Below are positions 15,301 through 30,300 of a stretch of DNA of 64,000 nt, in pieces. The notes beneath the pieces were generated by a model that saw only the letters and a list, made by a program, of their open reading frames with translations, was not told the DNA's origin and made no database searches. Origin of the DNA: Tritrichomonas musculus (lineage: Eukaryota; Parabasalia; Tritrichomonadida; Tritrichomonadidae); assembly GCA_039105265.1 (NCBI GenBank), contig JAPFFF010000007.1, positions 1 through 64,000 of the forward strand, written 5' to 3'. Numbering within the stretch: the stretch's first letter is position 1; each line of letters opens with the position of its first letter. The translations under genes and the position numbers were made by a program.

Positions 15301-18300
15301 TTGATTTTAAATATTATTCAGTAATCAGAATTAAAGAAAGGAATACATGAGCACGGAAACGAATACAGACGGGAACACGGAAGACCTTAAAGAAATTATT
15401 TTACAGATGGTTATACTTTACTTATATTTGAAGATGCAGGATTCGAAAGACAAACGTACAGAACGGAATACATGATCACGGAAACGAATACAGACGGGAA
15501 CACGGAAGACCTTAAAGAATTTATTTTACAGATGGTTATACTTTACTTATATTTGAAGATGCAGGATTCGAAAGACAAACGTACAGAACGGAATACATGA
15601 TCACGGAAACGAATACAGAAACGAACACAGAAGAATATCTCGAAATTATGTTATATAAACAGTTCTATTTTGATTTTAAATATTATTCAGTAATCAGAAT
15701 TAAAGAAAGGAATACATGATCACGGAAACGAATACAGACGGGAACACGGAAGACCTTAAAGAATTTATTTTACAGATGGTTATACTTTACTTATATTTGA
15801 AGATGCAGGATTCGAAAGACAAACGTACAGAACGGAATACATGATCACGGAAACGAATACAGACGGGAACACGGAAGACCTTAAAGAATTTATTTTACAG
15901 ATGGTTATACTTTACTTATATTTGAAGATGCAGGATTCGAAAGACAAACGTACAGAACGGAATACATGATCACGGAAACGAATACAGACGGGAACACGGA
16001 AGAATATCTCGAAATTATGTTATATAAACAGTTCTATTTTGATTTTAAATATTATTCAGTAATCAGAATTAAAGAAAGGAATACATGATCACGGAAACGA
16101 ATACAGACGGGAACACGGAAGACCTTAAAGAATTTATTTTACAGATGGTTATACTTTACTTATATTTGAAGATGCAGGATTCGAAAGACAAACGTACAGA
16201 ACGGAATACATGAGCACGGAAACGAATACAGACGGGAACACGGAAGACCTTAAAGAATTTATTTTACAGATGGTTATACTTTACTTATATTTGAAGATGC
16301 AGGATTCGAAAGACAAACGTACAGAACGGAATACATGATCACGGAAACGAATACAGACGGGAACACGGAAGACCTTAAAGAATTTATTTTACAGATGGTT
16401 ATACTTTACTTATATTTGAAGATGCAGGATTCGAAAGACAAACGTACGGAACGGAATACATGATCACGGAAACGAATACAGACGGGAACACGGAAGACCT
16501 TAAAGAATTTATTTTACAGATGGTTATACTTTACTTATATTTGAAGATGCAGGATTCGAAAGACAAACGTACAGAACGGAATACATGAGCACGGAAACGA
16601 ATACAGACGGGAACACGGAAGACCTTAAAGAATTTATTTTACAGATGGTTATACTTTACTTATATTTGAAGATGCAGGATTCGAAAGACAAACGTACAGA
16701 ACGGAATACATGATCACGGAAACGAATACAGACGGGAACACGGAAGACCTTAAAGAATTTATTTTACAGATGGTTATACTTTACTTATATTTGAAGATGC
16801 AGGATTCGAAAGACAAACGTACAGAACGGAATACATGATCACGGAAACGAATACAGACGGGAACACGGAAGACCTTAAAGAATTTATTTTACAGATGGTT
16901 ATACTTTACTTATATTTGAAGATGCAGGATTCGAAAGACAAACGTACAGAACGGAATACATGAGCACGGAAACGAATACAGACGGGAACACGGAAGAATA
17001 TCTCGAAATTATGTTATATAAACAGTTCTATTTTGATTTTAAATATTATTCAGTAATCAGAATTAAAGAAAGGAATACATGATCACGGAAACGAATACAG
17101 ACGGGAACACGGAAGACCTTAAAGAATTTATTTTACAGATGGTTATACTTTACTTATATTTGAAGATGCAGGATTCGAAAGACAAACGTACGGAACGGAA
17201 TACATGATCACGGAAACGAATACAGACGGGAACACGGAAGACCTTAAAGAATTTATTTTACAGATGGTTATACTTTACTTATATTTGAAGATGCAGGATT
17301 CGAAAGACAAACGTACAGAACGGAATACATGAGCACGGAAACGAATACAGACGGGAACACGGAAGACCTTAAAGAATTTATTTTACAGATGGTTATACTT
17401 TACTTATATTTGAAGATGCAGGATTCGAAAGACAAACGTACAGAACGGAATACATGATCACGGAAACGAATACAGACGGGAACACGGAAGACCTTAAAGA
17501 ATTTATTTTACAGATGGTTATACTTTACTTATATTTGAAGATGCAGGATTCGAAAGACAAACGTACAGAACGGAATACATGATCACGGAAACGAATACAG
17601 ACGGGAACACGGAAGACCTTAAAGAATTTATTTTACAGATGGTTATACTTTACTTATATTTGAAGATGCAGGATTCGAAAGACAAACGTACAGAACGGAA
17701 TACATGATCACGGAAACGAATACAGACGGGAACACGGAAGAATATCTCGAAATTATGTTATATAAACAGTTCTATTTTGATTTTAAATATTATTCAGTAA
17801 TCAGAATTAAAGAAAGGAATACATGATCACGGAAACGAATACAGACGGGAACACGGAAGACCTTAAAGAATTTATTTTACAGATGGTTATACTTTACTTA
17901 TATTTGAAGATGCAGGATTCGAAAGACAAACGTACAGAACGGAATACATGATCACGGAAACGAATACAGAAACGAACACAGAAGAATATCTCGAAATTAT
18001 GTTATATAAACAGTTCTATTTTGATTTTAAATATTATTCAGTAATCAGAATTAAAGAAAGGAATACATGAGCACGGAAACGAATACAGACGGGAACACGG
18101 AAGACCTTAAAGAATTTATTTTACAGATGGTTATACTTTACTTATATTTGAAGATGCAGGATTCGAAAGACAAACGTACGGAACGGAATACATGATCACG
18201 GAAACGAATACAGAAACGAACACAGAAGAATATCTCGAAATTATGTTATATAAACAGTTCTATTTTGATTTTAAATATTATTCAGTAATCAGAATTAAAG

Positions 18301-21300
18301 AAAGGAATACATGATCACGGAAACGAATACAGACGGGAACACGGAAGACCTTAAAGAATTTATTTTACAGATGGTTATACTTTACTTATATTTGAAGATG
18401 CAGGATTCGAAAGACAAACGTACGGAACGGAATACATGATCACGGAAACGAATACAGAAACGAACACAGAAGAATATCTCGAAATTATGTTATATAAACA
18501 GTTCTATTTTGATTTTAAATATTATTCAGTAATCAGAATTAAAGAAAGGAATACATGATCACGGAAACGAATACAGACGGGAACACGGAAGACCTTAAAG
18601 AATTTTTTTTACAGATGGTTATACTTTACTTATATTTGAAGATGCAGGATTCGAAAGACAAACGTACAGAACGGAATACATGAGCACGGAAACGAATACA
18701 GAAACGAACACAGAAGAATATCTCGAAATTATGTTATATAAACAGTTCTATTTTGATTTTAAATATTATTCAGTAATCAGAATTAAAGAAAGGAATACAT
18801 GATCACGGAAACGAATACAGACGGGAACACGGAAGACCTTAAAGAATTTATTTTACAGATGGTTATACTTTACTTATATTTGAAGATGCAGGATTCGAAA
18901 GACAAACGTACAGAACGGAATACATGATCACGGAAACGAATACAGACGGGAACACGGAAGACCTTAAAGAATTTATTTTACAGATGGTTATACTTTACTT
19001 ATATTTGAAGATGCAGGATTCGAAAGACAAACGTACAGAACGGAATACATGAGCACGGAAACGAATACAGACGGGAACACGGAAGACCTTAAAGAATTTA
19101 TTTTACAGATGGTTATACTTTACTTATATTTGAAGATGCAGGATTCGAAAGACAAACGTACAGAACGGAATACATGAGCACGGAAACGAATACAGACGGG
19201 AACACGGAAGACCTTAAAGAATTTATTTTACAGATGGTTATACTTTACTTATATTTGAAGATGCAGGATTCGAAAGACAAACGTACAGAACGGAATACAT
19301 GAGCACGGAAACGAATACAGAAACGAACACAGAAGAATATCTCGAAATTATGTTATATAAACAGTTCTATTTTGATTTTAAATATTATTCAGTAATCAGA
19401 ATTAAAGAAAGGAATACATGATCACGGAAACGAATACAGACGGGAACACGGAAGACCTTAAAGAATTTATTTTACAGATGGTTATACTTTACTTATATTT
19501 GAAGATGCAGGATTCGAAAGACAAACGTACAGAACGGAATACATGATCACGGAAACGAATACAGACGGGAACACGGAAGACCTTAAAGAATTTATTTTAC
19601 AGATGGTTATACTTTACTTATATTTGAAGATGCAGGATTCGAAAGACAAACGTACAGAACGGAATACATGAGCACGGAAACGAATACAGACGGGAACACG
19701 GAAGAATATCTCGAAATTATGTTATATAAACAGTTCTATTTTGATTTTAAATATTATTCAGTAATCAGAATTAAAGAAAGGAATACATGATCACGGAAAC
19801 GAATACAGACGGGAACACGGAAGACCTTAAAGAATTTTTTTTACAGATGGTTATACTTTACTTATATTTGAAGATGCAGGATTCGAAAGACAAACGTACA
19901 GAACGGAATACATGAGCACGGAAACGAATACAGACGGGAACACGGAAGACCTTAAAGAATTTATTTTACAGATGGTTATACTTTACTTATATTTGAAGAT
20001 GCAGGATTCGAAAGACAAACGTACAGAACGGAATACATGATCACGGAAACGAATACAGACGGGAACACGGAAGACCTTAAAGAATTTATTTTACAGATGG
20101 TTATACTTTACTTATATTTGAAGATGCAGGATTCGAAAGACAAACGTACGGAACGGAATACATGATCACGGAAACGAATACAGACGGGAACACGGAAGAC
20201 CTTAAAGAATTTATTTTACAGATGGTTATACTTTACTTATATTTGAAGATGCAGGATTCGAAAGACAAACGTACAGAACGGAATACATGAGCACGGAAAC
20301 GAATACAGACGGGAACACGGAAGACCTTAAAGAATTTATTTTACAGATGGTTATACTTTACTTATATTTGAAGATGCAGGATTCGAAAGACAAACGTACA
20401 GAACGGAATACATGATCACGGAAACGAATACAGACGGGAACACGGAAGACCTTAAAGAATTTATTTTACAGATGGTTATACTTTACTTATATTTGAAGAT
20501 GCAGGATTCGAAAGACAAACGTACAGAACGGAATACATGAGCACGGAAACGAATACAGACGGGAACACGGAAGACCTTAAAGAATTTATTTTACAGATGG
20601 TTATACTTTACTTATATTTGAAGATGCAGGATTCGAAAGACAAACGTACAGAACGGAATACATGATCACGGAAACGAATACAGACGGGAACACGGAAGAA
20701 TATCTCGAAATTATGTTATATAAACAGTTCTATTTTGATTTTAAATATTATTCAGTAATCAGAATTAAAGAAAGGAATACATGATCACGGAAACGAATAC
20801 AGACGGGAACACGGAAGACCTTAAAGAATTTATTTTACAGATGGTTATACTTTACTTATATTTGAAGATGCAGGATTCGAAAGACAAACGTACGGAACGG
20901 AATACATGATCACGGAAACGAATACAGACGGGAACACGGAAGACCTTAAAGAATTTATTTTACAGATGGTTATACTTTACTTATATTTGAAGATGCAGGA
21001 TTCGAAAGACAAACGTACAGAACGGAATACATGATCACGGAAACGAATACAGACGGGAACACGGAAGACCTTAAAGAATTTATTTTACAGATGGTTATAC
21101 TTTACTTATATTTGAAGATGCAGGATTCGAAAGACAAACGTACAGAACGGAATACATGATCACGGAAACGAATACAGACGGGAACACGGAAGAATATCTC
21201 GAAATTATGTTATATAAACAGTTCTATTTTGATTTTAAATATTATTCAGTAATCAGAATTAAAGAAAGGAATACATGATCACGGAAACGAATACAGACGG

Positions 21301-24300
21301 GAACACGGAAGACCTTAAAGAATTTATTTTACAGATGGTTATACTTTACTTATATTTGAAGATGCAGGATTCGAAAGACAAACGTACAGAACGGAATACA
21401 TGATCACGGAAACGAATACAGAAACGAACACAGAAGAATATCTCGAAATTATGTTATATAAACAGTTCTATTTTGATTTTAAATATTATTCAGTAATCAG
21501 AATTAAAGAAAGGAATACATGATCACGGAAACGAATACAGACGGGAACACGGAAGACCTTAAAGAATTTATTTTACAGATGGTTATACTTTACTTATATT
21601 TGAAGATGCAGGATTCGAAAGACAAACGTACAGAACGGAATACATGAGCACGGAAACGAATACAGAAACGAACACAGAAGAATATCTCGAAATTATGTTA
21701 TATAAACAGTTCTATTTTGATTTTAAATATTATTCAGTAATCAGAATTAAAGAAAGGAATACATGAGCACGGAAACGAATACAGACGGGAACACGGAAGA
21801 CCTTAAAGAATTTATTTTACAGATGGTTATACTTTACTTATATTTGAAGATGCAGGATTCGAAAGACAAACGTACAGAACGGAATACATGATCACGGAAA
21901 CGAATACAGACGGGAACACGGAAGACCTTAAAGAATTTATTTTACAGATGGTTATACTTTACTTATATTTGAAGATGCAGGATTCGAAAGACAAACGTAC
22001 AGAACGGAATACATGAGCACGGAAACGAATACAGAAACGAACCCGGAAGAATATCTCGAAATTATGTTATATAAACAGTTCTATTTTGATTTTAAATATT
22101 ATTCAGTAATCAGAATTAAAGAAAGGAATACATGATCACGGAAACGAATACAGACGGGAACACGGAAGACCTTAAAGAATTTATTTTACAGATGGTTATA
22201 CTTTACTTATATTTGAAGATGCAGGATTCGAAAGACAAACGTACGGAACGGAATACATGATCACGGAAACGAATACAGACGGGAACACGGAAGACCTTAA
22301 AGAATTTATTTTACAGATGGTTATACTTTACTTATATTTGAAGATGCAGGATTCGAAAGACAAACGTACGGAACGGAATACATGAGCACGGAAACGAATA
22401 CAGAAACGAACACGGAAGAATATCTCGAAATTATGTTATATAAACAGTTCTATTTTGATTTTAAATATTATTCAGTAATCAGAATTAAAGAAAGGAATAC
22501 ATGATCACGGAAACGAATACAGACGGGAACACGGAAGACCTTAAAGAATTTATTTTACAGATGGTTATACTTTACTTATATTTGAAGATGCAGGATTCGA
22601 AAGACAAACGTACAGAACGGAATACATGAGCACGGAAACGAATACAGAAACGAACACAGAAGAATATCTCGAAATTATGTTATATAAACAGTTCTATTTT
22701 GATTTTAAATATTATTCAGTAATCAGAATTAAAGAAAGGAATACATGAGCACGGAAACGAATACAGACGGGAACACGGAAGACCTTAAAGAATTTATTTT
22801 ACAGATGGTTATACTTTACTTATATTTGAAGATGCAGGATTCGAAAGACAAACGTACAGAACGGAATACATGAGCACGGAAACGAATACAGAAACGAACA
22901 CAGAAGAATATCTCGAAATTATGTTATATAAACAGTTCTATTTTGATTTTAAATATTATTCAGTAATCAGAATTAAAGAAAGGAATACATGATCACGGAA
23001 ACGAATACAGACGGGAACACGGAAGACCTTAAAGAATTTATTTTACAGATGGTTATACTTTACTTATATTTGAAGATGCAGGATTCGAAAGACAAACGTA
23101 CAGAACGGAATACATGATCACGGAAACGAATACAGACGGGAACACGGAAGAATATCTCGAAATTATGTTATATAAACAGTTCTATTTTGATTTTAAATAT
23201 TATTCAGTAATCAGAATTAAAGAAAGGAATACATGATCACGGAAACGAATACAGACGGGAACACGGAAGACCTTAAAGAATTTATTTTACAGATGGTTAT
23301 ACTTTACTTATATTTGAAGATGCAGGATTCGAAAGACAAACGTACGGAACGGAATACATGATCACGGAAACGAATACAGACGGGAACACGGAAGACCTTA
23401 AAGAATTTATTTTACAGATGGTTATACTTTACTTATATTTGAAGATGCAGGATTCGAAAGACAAACGTACAGAACGGAATACATGATCACGGAAACGAAT
23501 ACAGACGGGAACACGGAAGACCTTAAAGAATTTATTTTACAGATGGTTATACTTTACTTATATTTGAAGATGCAGGATTCGAAAGACAAACGTACAGAAC
23601 GGAATACATGATCACGGAAACGAATACAGACGGGAACACGGAAGACCTTAAAGAATTTATTTTACAGATGGTTATACTTTACTTATATTTGAAGATGCAG
23701 GATTCGAAAGACAAACGTACAGAACGGAATACATGATCACGGAAACGAATACAGACGGGAACACGGAAGAATATCTCGAAATTATGTTATATAAACAGTT
23801 CTATTTTGATTTTAAATATTATTCAGTAATCAGAATTAAAGAAAGGAATACATGATCACGGAAACGAATACAGACGGGAACACGGAAGACCTTAAAGAAT
23901 TTATTTTACAGATGGTTATACTTTACTTATATTTGAAGATGCAGGATTCGAAAGACAAACGTACGGAACGGAATACATGATCACGGAAACGAATACAGAC
24001 GGGAACACGGAAGACCTTAAAGAATTTATTTTACAGATGGTTATACTTTACTTATATTTGAAGATGCAGGATTCGAAAGACAAACGTACAGAACGGAATA
24101 CATGATCACGGAAACGAATACAGACGGGAACACGGAAGACCTTAAAGAATTTATTTTACAGATGGTTATACTTTACTTATATTTGAAGATGCAGGATTCG
24201 AAAGACAAACGTACAGAACGGAATACATGATCACGGAAACGAATACAGACGGGAACACGGAAGAATATCTCGAAATTATGTTATATAAACAGTTCTATTT

Positions 24301-27300
24301 TGATTTTAAATATTATTCAGTAATCAGAATTAAAGAAAGGAATACATGATCACGGAAACGAATACAGACGGGAACACGGAAGACCTTAAAGAATTTATTT
24401 TACAGATGGTTATACTTTACTTATATTTGAAGATGCAGGATTCGAAAGACAAACGTACAGAACGGAATACATGAGCACGGAAACGAATACAGAAACGAAC
24501 ACAGAAGAATATCTCGAAATTATGTTATATAAACAGTTCTATTTTGATTTTAAATATTATTCAGTAATCAGAATTAAAGAAAGGAATACATGAGCACGGA
24601 AACGAATACAGACGGGAACACGGAAGACCTTAAAGAATTTATTTTACAGATGGTTATACTTTACTTATATTTGAAGATGCAGGATTCGAAAGACAAACGT
24701 ACAGAACGGAATACATGAGCACGGAAACGAATACAGAAACGAACACAGAAGAATATCTCGAAATTATGTTATATAAACAGTTCTATTTTGATTTTAAATA
24801 TTATTCAGTAATCAGAATTAAAGAAAGGAATACATGATCACGGAAACGAATACAGACGGGAACACGGAAGACCTTAAAGAATTTATTTTACAGATGGTTA
24901 TACTTTACTTATATTTGAAGATGCAGGATTCGAAAGACAAACGTACAGAACGGAATACATGATCACGGAAACGAATACAGACGGGAACACGGAAGACCTT
25001 AAAGAATTTATTTTACAGATGGTTATACTTTACTTATATTTGAAGATGCAGGATTCGAAAGACAAACGTACGGAACGGAATACATGAACACGGAAACGAA
25101 TACAGACGGGAACACGGAAGACCTTAAAGAATTTATTTTACAGATGGTTATACTTTACTTATATTTGAAGATGCAGGATTCGAAAGACAAACGTACAGAA
25201 CGGAATACATGAGCACGGAAACGAATACAGAAACGAACCCGGAAGAATATCTCGAAATTATGTTATATAAACAGTTCTATTTTGATTTTAAATATTATTC
25301 AGTAATCAGAATTAAAGAAAGGAATACATGAGCACGGAAACGAATACAGACGGGAACACGGAAGACCTTAAAGAATTTATTTTACAGATGGTTATACTTT
25401 ACTTATATTTGAAGATGCAGGATTCGAAAGACAAACGTACAGAACGGAATACATGATCACGGAAACGAATACAGAAACGAACCCGGAAGAATATCTCGAA
25501 ATTATGTTATATAAACAGTTCTATTTTGATTTTAAATATTATTCAGTAATCAGAATTAAAGAAAGGAATACATGATCACGGAAACGAATACAGACGGGAA
25601 CACGGAAGACCTTAAAGAATTTATTTTACAGATGGTTATACTTTACTTATATTTGAAGATGCAGGATTCGAAAGACAAACGTACAGAACGGAATACATGA
25701 TCACGGAAACGAATACAGACGGGAACACGGAAGACCTTAAAGAATTTATTTTACAGATGGTTATACTTTACTTATATTTGAAGATGCAGGATTCGAAAGA
25801 CAAACGTACGGAACGGAATACATGAACACGGAAACGAATACAGACGGGAACACGGAAGACCTTAAAGAATTTATTTTACAGATGGTTATACTTTACTTAT
25901 ATTTGAAGATGCAGGATTCGAAAGACAAACGTACAGAACGGAATACATGAGCACGGAAACGAATACAGAAACGAACCCGGAAGAATATCTCGAAATTATG
26001 TTATATAAACAGTTCTATTTTGATTTTAAATATTATTCAGTAATCAGAATTAAAGAAAGGAATACATGATCACGGAAACGAATACAGACGGGAACACGGA
26101 AGACCTTAAAGAATTTATTTTACAGATGGTTATACTTTACTTATATTTGAAGATGCAGGATTCGAAAGACAAACGTACAGAACGGAATACATGATCACGG
26201 AAACGAATACAGACGGGAACACGGAAGACCTTAAAGAAATTATTTTACAGATGGTTATACTTTACTTATATTTGAAGATGCAGGATTCGAAAGACAAACG
26301 TACAGAACGGAATACATGATCACGGAAACGAATACAGACGGGAACACGGAAGACCTTAAAGAATTTATTTTACAGATGGTTATACTTTACTTATATTTGA
26401 AGATGCAGGATTCGAAAGACAAACGTACGGAACGGAATACATGATCACGGAAACGAATACAGACGGGAACACGGAAGACCTTAAAGAATTTTTTTTACAG
26501 ATGGTTATACTTTACTTATATTTGAAGATGCAGGATTCGAAAGACAAACGTACAGAACGGAATACATGATCACGGAAACGAATACAGAAACGAACCCGGA
26601 AGAATATCTCGAAATTATGTTATATAAACAGTTCTATTTTGATTTTAAATATTATTCAGTAATCAGAATTAAAGAAAGGAATACATGATCACGGAAACGA
26701 ATACAGACGGGAACACGGAAGACCTTAAAGAATTTATTTTACAGATGGTTATACTTTACTTATATTTGAAGATGCAGGATTCGAAAGACAAACGTACGGA
26801 ACGGAATACATGAGCACGGAAACGAATACAGACGGGAACACGGAAGACCTTAAAGAATTTATTTTACAGATGGTTATACTTTACTTATATTTGAAGATGC
26901 AGGATTCGAAAGACAAACGTACAGAACGGAATACATGATCACGGAAACGAATACAGACGGGAACACGGAAGACCTTAAAGAATTTATTTTACAGATGGTT
27001 ATACTTTACTTATATTTGAAGATGCAGGATTCGAAAGACAAACGTACGGAACGGAATACATGATCACGGAAACGAATACAGAAACGAACACAGAAGAATA
27101 TCTCGAAATTATGTTATATAAACAGTTCTATTTTGATTTTAAATATTATTCAGTAATCAGAATTAAAGAAAGGAATACATGATCACGGAAACGAATACAG
27201 ACGGGAACACGGAAGACCTTAAAGAATTTATTTTACAGATGGTTATACTTTACTTATATTTGAAGATGCAGGATTCGAAAGACAAACGTACAGAACGGAA

Positions 27301-30300
27301 TACATGATCACGGAAACGAATACAGACGGGAACACGGAAGACCTTAAAGAATTTATTTTACAGATGGTTATACTTTACTTATATTTGAAGATGCAGGATT
27401 CGAAAGACAAACGTACAGAACGGAATACATGAGCACGGAAACGAATACAGAAACGAACACAGAAGAATATCTCGAAATTATGTTATATAAACAGTTCTAT
27501 TTTGATTTTAAATATTATTCAGTAATCAGAATTAAAGAAAGGAATACATGATCACGGAAACGAATACAGACGGGAACACGGAAGACCTTAAAGAATTTAT
27601 TTTACAGATGGTTATACTTTACTTATATTTGAAGATGCAGGATTCGAAAGACAAACGTACAGAACGGAATACATGATCACGGAAACGAATACAGACGGGA
27701 ACACGGAAGACCTTAAAGAATTTATTTTACAGATGGTTATACTTTACTTATATTTGAAGATGCAGGATTCGAAAGACAAACGTACAGAACGGAATACATG
27801 ATCACGGAAACGAATACAGACGGGAACACGGAAGACCTTAAAGAATTTATTTTACAGATGGTTATACTTTACTTATATTTGAAGATGCAGGATTCGAAAG
27901 ACAAACGTACAGAACGGAATACATGAGCACGGAAACGAATACAGAAACGAACCCGGAAGAATATCTCGAAATTATGTTATATAAACAGTTCTATTTTGAT
28001 TTTAAATATTATTCAGTAATCAGAATTAAAGAAAGGAATACATGAGCACGGAAACGAATACAGACGGGAACACGGAAGACCTTAAAGAATTTTTTTTACA
28101 GATGGTTATACTTTACTTATATTTGAAGATGCAGGATTCGAAAGACAAACGTACAGAACGGAATACATGATCACGGAAACGAATACAGAAACGAACCCGG
28201 AAGAATATCTCGAAATTATGTTATATAAACAGTTCTATTTTGATTTTAAATATTATTCAGTAATCAGAATTAAAGAAAGGAATACATGATCACGGAAACG
28301 AATACAGACGGGAACACGGAAGACCTTAAAGAATTTATTTTACAGATGGTTATACTTTACTTATATTTGAAGATGCAGGATTCGAAAGACAAACGTACAG
28401 AACGGAATACATGATCACGGAAACGAATACAGACGGGAACACGGAAGACCTTAAAGAATTTATTTTACAGATGGTTATACTTTACTTATATTTGAAGATG
28501 CAGGATTCGAAAGACAAACGTACGGAACGGAATACATGAACACGGAAACGAATACAGACGGGAACACGGAAGACCTTAAAGAATTTATTTTACAGATGGT
28601 TATACTTTACTTATATTTGAAGATGCAGGATTCGAAAGACAAACGTACAGAACGGAATACATGAGCACGGAAACGAATACAGAAACGAACCCGGAAGAAT
28701 ATCTCGAAATTATGTTATATAAACAGTTCTATTTTGATTTTAAATATTATTCAGTAATCAGAATTAAAGAAAGGAATACATGATCACGGAAACGAATACA
28801 GACGGGAACACGGAAGACCTTAAAGAATTTATTTTACAGATGGTTATACTTTACTTATATTTGAAGATGCAGGATTCGAAAGACAAACGTACAGAACGGA
28901 ATACATGATCACGGAAACGAATACAGACGGGAACACGGAAGACCTTAAAGAATTTATTTTACAGATGGTTATACTTTACTTATATTTGAAGATGCAGGAT
29001 TCGAAAGACAAACGTACAGAACGGAATACATGATCACGGAAACGAATACAGACGGGAACACGGAAGACCTTAAAGAATTTATTTTACAGATGGTTATACT
29101 TTACTTATATTTGAAGATGCAGGATTCGAAAGACAAACGTACGGAACGGAATACATGATCACGGAAACGAATACAGACGGGAACACGGAAGACCTTAAAG
29201 AAATTATTTTACAGATGGTTATACTTTACTTATATTTGAAGATGCAGGATTCGAAAGACAAACGTACAGAACGGAATACATGATCACGGAAACGAATACA
29301 GACGGGAACACGGAAGACCTTAAAGAATTTATTTTACAGATGGTTATACTTTACTTATATTTGAAGATGCAGGATTCGAAAGACAAACGTACGGAACGGA
29401 ATACATGAGCACGGAAACGAATACAGACGGGAACACGGAAGACCTTAAAGAATTTATTTTACAGATGGTTATACTTTACTTATATTTGAAGATGCAGGAT
29501 TCGAAAGACAAACGTACAGAACGGAATACATGATCACGGAAACGAATACAGACGGGAACACGGAAGACCTTAAAGAATTTATTTTACAGATGGTTATACT
29601 TTACTTATATTTGAAGATGCAGGATTCGAAAGACAAACGTACGGAACGGAATACATGATCACGGAAACGAATACAGAAACGAACACAGAAGAATATCTCG
29701 AAATTATGTTATATAAACAGTTCTATTTTGATTTTAAATATTATTCAGTAATCAGAATTAAAGAAAGGAATACATGATCACGGAAACGAATACAGACGGG
29801 AACACGGAAGACCTTAAAGAATTTATTTTACAGATGGTTATACTTTACTTATATTTGAAGATGCAGGATTCGAAAGACAAACGTACAGAACGGAATACAT
29901 GATCACGGAAACGAATACAGACGGGAACACGGAAGACCTTAAAGAATTTATTTTACAGATGGTTATACTTTACTTATATTTGAAGATGCAGGATTCGAAA
30001 GACAAACGTACAGAACGGAATACATGAGCACGGAAACGAATACAGAAACGAACCCGGAAGAATATCTCGAAATTATGTTATATAAACAGTTCTATTTTGA
30101 TTTTAAATATTATTCAGTAATCAGAATTAAAGAAAGGAATACATGATCACGGAAACGAATACAGACGGGAACACGGAAGACCTTAAAGAATTTATTTTAC
30201 AGATGGTTATACTTTACTTATATTTGAAGATGCAGGATTCGAAAGACAAACGTACAGAACGGAATACATGATCACGGAAACGAATACAGACGGGAACACG

